Positions 40,202 through 44,374 of a stretch of 44,374 nucleotides of DNA are shown here, piece after piece. Both the position numbers and the translations under genes were made by a program. Source of the DNA: SAR324 cluster bacterium REDSEA-S27_B3 (GTDB lineage: Bacteria; SAR324; NAC60-12); the NCBI GenBank assembly GCA_001627865.1, contig LUQO01000067.1, forward strand, positions 1 through 44,374. The letters are read 5' to 3'. The notes beneath the pieces were generated by a model, which searched no databases, was not told where the DNA came from, and was given only the letters and a program-made list of their open reading frames with translations. Position 1 is the stretch's first letter. Each line of letters begins with the position of its first letter.

Positions 40202-40252
40202 GTTGATTCCTGCTAAGAAAAATGGTTACAAAATGAATTGTGTTTGAATGCC

Positions 40253-40774
40253 TCAGTCACCCTCAAAAGTCACCAGAGAATAAACCGGATGATCCAGGCG
40301 ATGCCTCCCTTTTAAGTCAACCAATTCAATTACAAAGGCATAACCGACGATGTTTCCTCCTGCTTTTTCAATCAGTTTCGCGCTGCCTTCCATAGTACCT
40401 CCTGTTGCCAGCAAATCATCGACCATTAATACTTTGCTTCCGGCCTGAATCGCGTCCTGGTGTACTTCCACCAGGTCAGTACCGTATTCCAGATCATATT
40501 CAACACCGTGTGTGGGCCCGGGAAGTTTTCCTGCTTTACGGACAGGTATAAATCCCTTGCCTAAACGCAAAGCCAATGGTGCGCCGATGATGAAACCGCG
40601 TGATTCTATTCCTACCACAAGTTCAATTTGCTCGTGTTCATAATGTTCCACAAAACGGTCAATTACAGTATTAAATGCCTGTGGATCAGCCAGCAGGGTT
40701 GTTATGTCACGGAATAGAATTCCCGGTTTCGGGAAGTCAGGTATTGTTCGTATTATCTTTTTAAGGTCATCCAT
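40253..40774 (-). CDS. apt: Adenine phosphoribosyltransferase
   Basis: 173 residues, typical size. [35 protein letters not shown], the flexible loop [11 protein letters not shown], and the PRPP-binding [14 protein letters not shown] are all intact. It makes AMP from adenine and PRPP. It is first in the apt-mtnP pair and is divergent from the Rieske oxygenase gene. Confidence 0.95.
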   Translation of the reverse strand: MDDLKKIIRTIPDFPKPGILFRDITTLLADPQAFNTVIDRFVEHYEHEQIELVVGIESRGFIIGAPLALRLGKGFIPVRKAGKLPGPTHGVEYDLEYGTDLVEVHQDAIQAGSKVLMVDDLLATGGTMEGSAKLIEKAGGNIVGYAFVIELVDLKGRHRLDHPVYSLVTFEGD

Positions 40775-41125
40775 TTTGTTTTATGTTTGAGCAGGCAGAT
40801 CGGTTTGGGAGTTTCACTGAATGAACATTTTATTAAATGAAAAAAACTCACACTTAGAATATTGTTAACAGTACTATGTCTTCATGCACAAAGTTCTAGA
40901 GCAGCAATTATAGCACTATGATTTTGAATTACAAAAGTATTATTATTTTCACATAACCTGTGATTTTCTTAATCCAGATAGAGTTTCCTTGAGACATAAT
41001 ACACTCATAATTTCAGACTATTTTGAAAAGATGATTGTCATGCTATATAATTGGATGTCAGAACAAAACCGATTTTGTGTTTATAATTACATTACACACC
41101 GCCTCAAAATAATTGATTGAATCAA
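40775..41125 (+). other. Divergent intergenic region between apt and the oxygenase gene
   Basis: AT-rich, no repeats and no small gene. The only strong signal is the plus-strand promoter at 41023-41051, listed separately. A minus-strand promoter for apt must also be here but was not identified with confidence. Confidence 0.5.
41023..41051 (+). promoter_or_regulatory. Strong sigma70-type promoter for the Rieske oxygenase
   Basis: TTGAAA (41023-41028), 17-bp spacer, TATAAT (41046-41051): a near-consensus promoter. Transcription would start near 41058, giving a leader of about 68 bases. Confidence 0.65.
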
Positions 41126-42163
41126 ATGGAATATGTCCGAAACGCGTGGTATGTAGCAGGATGGTCATCTGAATTTGCGAATGACCTGAGCGCTGTAAAA
41201 ATACTTGAAGACAACATCGTCATTTATCGTACTTCCAAAGGTAGGGTCATTGCCATGGAAGACCGCTGTCCTCACCGGTTTCTCCCTCTTTCAATGGGAA
41301 AGCTTATTGGGGACAACTTACAATGCGGATATCATGGAGTAACATATAACTGTGAAGGACATTGTGTACGCATCCCCGGTCAGAAGAAAATTCAAAAAAC
41401 ACTCAAAGTCCGTACTTATCCTGTTTTTGAGCAGCACGATATAGTCTGGATCTGGATGGGAGATAAGTCATTGGCTGATACATCCGAAATTTTTGACATG
41501 CCTCAATTTGCCCAAGCGGGATGGGAAGCACATCAGGGTGATGCAATACATTTGACTTCAAATTATCTCAATGTTGCAGAAAATCTTGTTGATCCTGCAC
41601 ATGTGAGTTTTGTGCATCCCACTACACTTGGAAGCTCAGCCAGTGAAGATGTTCCGGTGCATTTTGACACGTCCGGAGATGCAATTGTTGCGTGGCGCTG
41701 GATTCGTGACAGCCCTCCGATTGGATTCTTTAAGGAGTTTCCCGGATATAAAACCAATGTTGACCGCTGGCATTATTATTATTTATATCCTCCGAGTATT
41801 GCCGTGATTGATTTTGGCAGCGCTGATTCAAAAGAACAAATTGAAGAAAATCAACGTCATCTGGGCACACAACTTTTTGCTTTGCATTTCCTGACACCTG
41901 TCAGCAGCAACCGCACGATAGACCGTTGGATGCATTTAAGAAATGTTGCAGTGGGTGACGAAACTGCCTCGTCAAAAATCAATTCAATGTTCAAAGTTGC
42001 GTTTGCTGAAGACAAACAGATTTTAGAGGCCATTCAGGAACAGGAGGATCATCTGCAAAATCAAAATCCTGTTCATATCTCCATTGACAAAGGCTCAATT
42101 GCTTATCGCAGGAGAATCGCGGATTTAATCAAATCAGAGGCAGCTGACAATTCCACCATGTAA
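41126..42163 (+). CDS. Rieske non-heme iron oxygenase, VanA-like
   Basis: 345 residues from the ATG at 41126; a TTG nine bases earlier is possible, but MEYVRNAWYVAGW matches the family start. The Rieske cluster is CPHRFLPLSMG...CGYHG (C-x-H and C-x2-H, 17 residues apart). The mononuclear iron site is in NLVDPAHVSFVHP (two His), with an Asp expected further on. This is the vanillate O-demethylase/aromatic ring-hydroxylating oxygenase alpha-subunit family. Typical activity is O- or N-demethylation of an aromatic. No ferredoxin or reductase gene is adjacent, so the electron donor is encoded elsewhere. Confidence 0.92.
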   Translation: MEYVRNAWYVAGWSSEFANDLSAVKILEDNIVIYRTSKGRVIAMEDRCPHRFLPLSMGKLIGDNLQCGYHGVTYNCEGHCVRIPGQKKIQKTLKVRTYPVFEQHDIVWIWMGDKSLADTSEIFDMPQFAQAGWEAHQGDAIHLTSNYLNVAENLVDPAHVSFVHPTTLGSSASEDVPVHFDTSGDAIVAWRWIRDSPPIGFFKEFPGYKTNVDRWHYYYLYPPSIAVIDFGSADSKEQIEENQRHLGTQLFALHFLTPVSSNRTIDRWMHLRNVAVGDETASSKINSMFKVAFAEDKQILEAIQEQEDHLQNQNPVHISIDKGSIAYRRRIADLIKSEAADNSTM

Positions 42164-42200
42164 TTTGATCGATGTGAATTGAATTAAGGCAAACTCCTTT

Positions 42201-43341
42201 TTAAACACGTTTCGGCAATAAAAATGCCGCTCCAACAACAATACATGACGAAATAGCAAGCGCCTGCATAACTGGCTCAAATCCTGTTCCAGCCGACAGC
42301 AGGTATCGTGCGGTTATCAGCGCTGCCGCTCCTATCACCAGATTCAAAAGAAACTTTACTGAAAGTGCCTTCGTCCTCCACTGATCAGGAACATATTGTG
42401 ATAAAACAGCATCAGTTATTGGAATCTGACCAAACACAAATCCCATAGCAAGCAGTGAAACCGCATAAAGGCTGAAATCCGAATGAACAGCCATCAGGAA
42501 GAGGAATACCGGCTGTCCGCAGGCAACGAAAATTAATACAGGTTTAATACTTCGTTTGTCGATCGCTCTACCAACCACAAGCTGCGCGAATGCTGCCACC
42601 GCATATATTGAAGCAGCTAAAGTGCCTGTCACAGCTATATCTGCAGAAACTCCCTGCATGCGGACATCGAACAATCTTGGTATGAGAAATGTCATGCCTC
42701 CAAAAACAAATCCTCCTGCTGCTGTAACTAATGCCAGGGAAACCAAGGCCCTCTGCCAGCCTGGGGAAAACCCAACCTGCTCCTTTTTATTTTGGTCTGT
42801 GGTAGTAGATTTGACACCGTTACTTCATTGATCCCGGAATAATAAAAGCCATCCGCCAGTCATACTGGGCAAGCAAAAAACCGGTTACCAATGGCGCTCC
42901 TGCAACACCCATGTTGCCCCAGACACCATTCATGCCGAGACGCCAGCCAACTTTGCCTCCTCCCTCAATCAGCATTGCTATGCCTACAGGATGGTAAATT
43001 GAGGCAAAGATTCCTATTAATGCCAGTCCTAATCCAATCTGCAAAAGGCTTTGGGCAAATCCGGTCAGAATCGCGGCAAATCCGATTCCGAAAAAAAATA
43101 CTGTCAGCATGCCGCTGCGATTCCATTTGTCAGCAAAATATGCCGCGAGCGGAGCACATGCCCCGAAAAGGATCAGTGAGGGGATTCCATAAGGAATCAT
43201 TTCAGCATAAGCCAAATCTTTACCGATTCCGAAGTCAATTCCTGCATTGAATGCAGCCTTTGCAAAGATCAACATCAGCATGTGGTCAGTGAAATGACCA
43301 AAATTAATATAGAAGAGCCGTAATTTTGCCGGATCAATCAT
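42201..43341 (-). pseudogene. MFS transporter broken between TM5 and TM7
   Basis: Two parts on the minus strand in different frames make one major-facilitator permease. The first (43341 to 42820) holds TM1-5: LRLFYINFGHFTDHML, then ALIGIFASIYHPVGIAML, and MGVAGAPLVTGFLLAQYDWRMAFIIPG, stopping after only the beginning of TM6. The second (42746 to 42201) resumes in the central loop before TM7 (RALVSLALVTAAGGFVFGG) and runs to the end with RAIDKRSIKP and TM12. About one helix of sequence is missing and the frame changes, so a deletion, not a single-base error, is the simplest explanation. It is convergent with the Rieske gene. An intact ancestor may have moved that enzyme's substrate (inference). 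Confidence 0.85.
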
Positions 43342-43442
43342 TTATATGCTTTGAAAAGAAAGAAGTAAGATAAACAAATCTGCATCTTTATTCTTTTATC
43401 CAAATAATTTATTCACAAATATTCCCTATTAAACTTATCAAC

Positions 43443-43472
43443 TTGAGCTGTATGGATGAATCCGCAGATAAT
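43443..43472 (+). promoter_or_regulatory. Possible promoter for the ion channel gene
   Basis: TTGAGC (43443-43448), 18-bp spacer, GATAAT (43467-43472). It is acceptable but not strong. Leader about 100 bases to the ATG at 43581. Confidence 0.35.
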
Positions 43473-43580
43473 GTGAAGCATGTAATTTCCGGAAATACAA
43501 CGCTTTTACTACTTTAACAAGTCTGACATGTTTACTGAAAAACAAAGGTTTCACAAGCATTATTATAAGGAGAAAAGAAA

Positions 43581-44357
43581 ATGAAAAAACAGAGGATTTG
43601 GGAAATACTTGAAATAAGCAAGGAGAACGACCAGCAAAGTAAAATATTCGACTATTTTATTTCAATATTAATTGGTTTGAATGTTTTGGCAATAATACTT
43701 GAAACTGAGAAAAGTTTTTTTGCAGAATATAAAACATTTTTCAGATATTTTGAAACAGTATCGATAATAATCTTCAGTGCTGAATATTTTCTGAGGATAT
43801 GGTCGTGTGTAACTGTTGAAGCCTACCGGCATCCGTTTATCGGCAGAATAAAATATTTTTTTTCTCCAATGGCCTTGATTGATTTCATCGCAATTGCGCC
43901 TTTCTACTTAACCTTCATGATCGCTGATGCAAGAATTCTTAGAATATTAAGATTTTTAAGAGTACTTAAGATGACAAAACATTTTCATCATTCAAATACT
44001 TTTCACATAATAACCAATACAATCTTTAAAAAAAGATCAGAATTGATTTCTTCATTAATCTTGATGTTCAGCCTCTTATTAATATGCTCCACTGGAGTAT
44101 TTTTTGCTGAAAATGAAACCCAGCCGGACAAGTTTTCCAGCATACCTTCAGCGATGTGGTGGGCGGTTGCCACTTTGACAACAGTTGGTTATGGAGACAT
44201 TTTTCCAGTAACCTCTATAGGAAAAATTTTAGGTTCAATATCAGCAATATTTGGCATTGGCCTTTTTGCCTTACCGGCAGGTTTACTTGCTTCCGGTTTT
44301 TCTGATGAAATGCAAAAAGATAAAACGTTTTGTCCACATTGTGGAGTAAAATTGTAA
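43581..44357 (+). CDS. Voltage-gated-type potassium channel
   Basis: 258 residues with six membrane helices. S4 carries regularly spaced Arg residues (ARILRILRFLRVLKMTKH), the pore helix is followed by the filter TLTTVGYGDIFPVT, and S6 is IFGIGLFALPAGLLASGF. This is the Kv-like bacterial channel family, K+-selective by the GYGD filter, located in the inner membrane. The short C-terminus ends CPHCGVKL, half of a zinc-ribbon-like knuckle, common in this subgroup. AAGGAG 9 bases before the ATG supports the start. It is monocistronic at the right edge of the window and complete. Confidence 0.94.
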   Translation: MKKQRIWEILEISKENDQQSKIFDYFISILIGLNVLAIILETEKSFFAEYKTFFRYFETVSIIIFSAEYFLRIWSCVTVEAYRHPFIGRIKYFFSPMALIDFIAIAPFYLTFMIADARILRILRFLRVLKMTKHFHHSNTFHIITNTIFKKRSELISSLILMFSLLLICSTGVFFAENETQPDKFSSIPSAMWWAVATLTTVGYGDIFPVTSIGKILGSISAIFGIGLFALPAGLLASGFSDEMQKDKTFCPHCGVKL

Positions 44358-44374
44358 TGATTTAAGCATGATTA

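Overview
The window looks like the chromosome of a Gram-negative, heterotrophic, probably aerobic bacterium. It has an Omp85-type outer-membrane barrel, periplasmic solute capture, oxygenase and molybdenum-hydroxylase genes, and moderate-to-low GC. A proteobacterial-type marine heterotroph (for example a SAR324-like lineage) would fit, but nothing here proves the taxonomy. No tRNA, rRNA, CRISPR array, integrase or transposase was found.

Layout. 1-5 kb: two glutathione S-transferases, a small acidic protein, and a damaged electron-transfer pair. The pair is a PQQ-type sugar dehydrogenase broken by one in-frame TGA and a small c-type cytochrome broken by a -1 frameshift at a dnaX-like slippery sequence. 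5-9.3 kb: an acetoin dehydrogenase operon on the minus strand, acoA-acoB-lipoyl carrier-acoX-alpha/beta hydrolase, in which the usual AcoC protein is split into two genes with acoX between them. GC-rich dispersed repeats fill the gaps from 1 to 9.6 kb and were not seen after that. 9.6-11.9 kb: an outer-membrane barrel and an aldo/keto reductase.

12-21.5 kb, plus strand: a probable import-and-attack module. It holds a two-subunit IorAB-type molybdenum hydroxylase, a complete Liv-type ABC importer (binding protein with a long structured leader and its own terminator, two ATPases, two permeases), a CMD/AhpD-like protein, and a hydrolase resembling 2,6-dihydroxypseudooxynicotine hydrolase. The substrate is plausibly an N-heterocycle or related aromatic (inference). 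21.5-28.2 kb, minus strand: an eight-gene run (two cupins, AKR, OsmC, 3-hydroxyisobutyrate-dehydrogenase-like protein, Gfo/Idh/MocA, DUF993, sugar-phosphate-isomerase-like protein) that looks like catabolism of a sugar or cyclitol derivative.

28.5-31.4 kb, plus strand: a split EamA transporter pair, an ACMSD-like amidohydrolase and another alpha/beta hydrolase. 31.5-37.8 kb, minus strand: a second 2-oxoacid dehydrogenase (E1alpha, E1beta, E2), followed by an M24 pita-bread enzyme lacking one metal ligand, a cysteine-less FmdB-like protein and an acyl-CoA dehydrogenase with Asp at the usual catalytic Glu position. 38.3-44.4 kb: a cytoplasmic NodB-fold hydrolase, the adenine salvage pair mtnP and apt, a VanA-like Rieske oxygenase, an MFS transporter pseudogene that has lost TM6, and a voltage-gated-type potassium channel.

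Together these genes suggest a broad small-molecule catabolism region. Uptake and ring oxidation feed hydrolases, then 2-oxoacid and acyl-CoA oxidation. Neither 2-oxoacid dehydrogenase has its own E3 in the window, no reductase for the Rieske oxygenase is present, and no transcriptional regulator was recognised in 44 kb.
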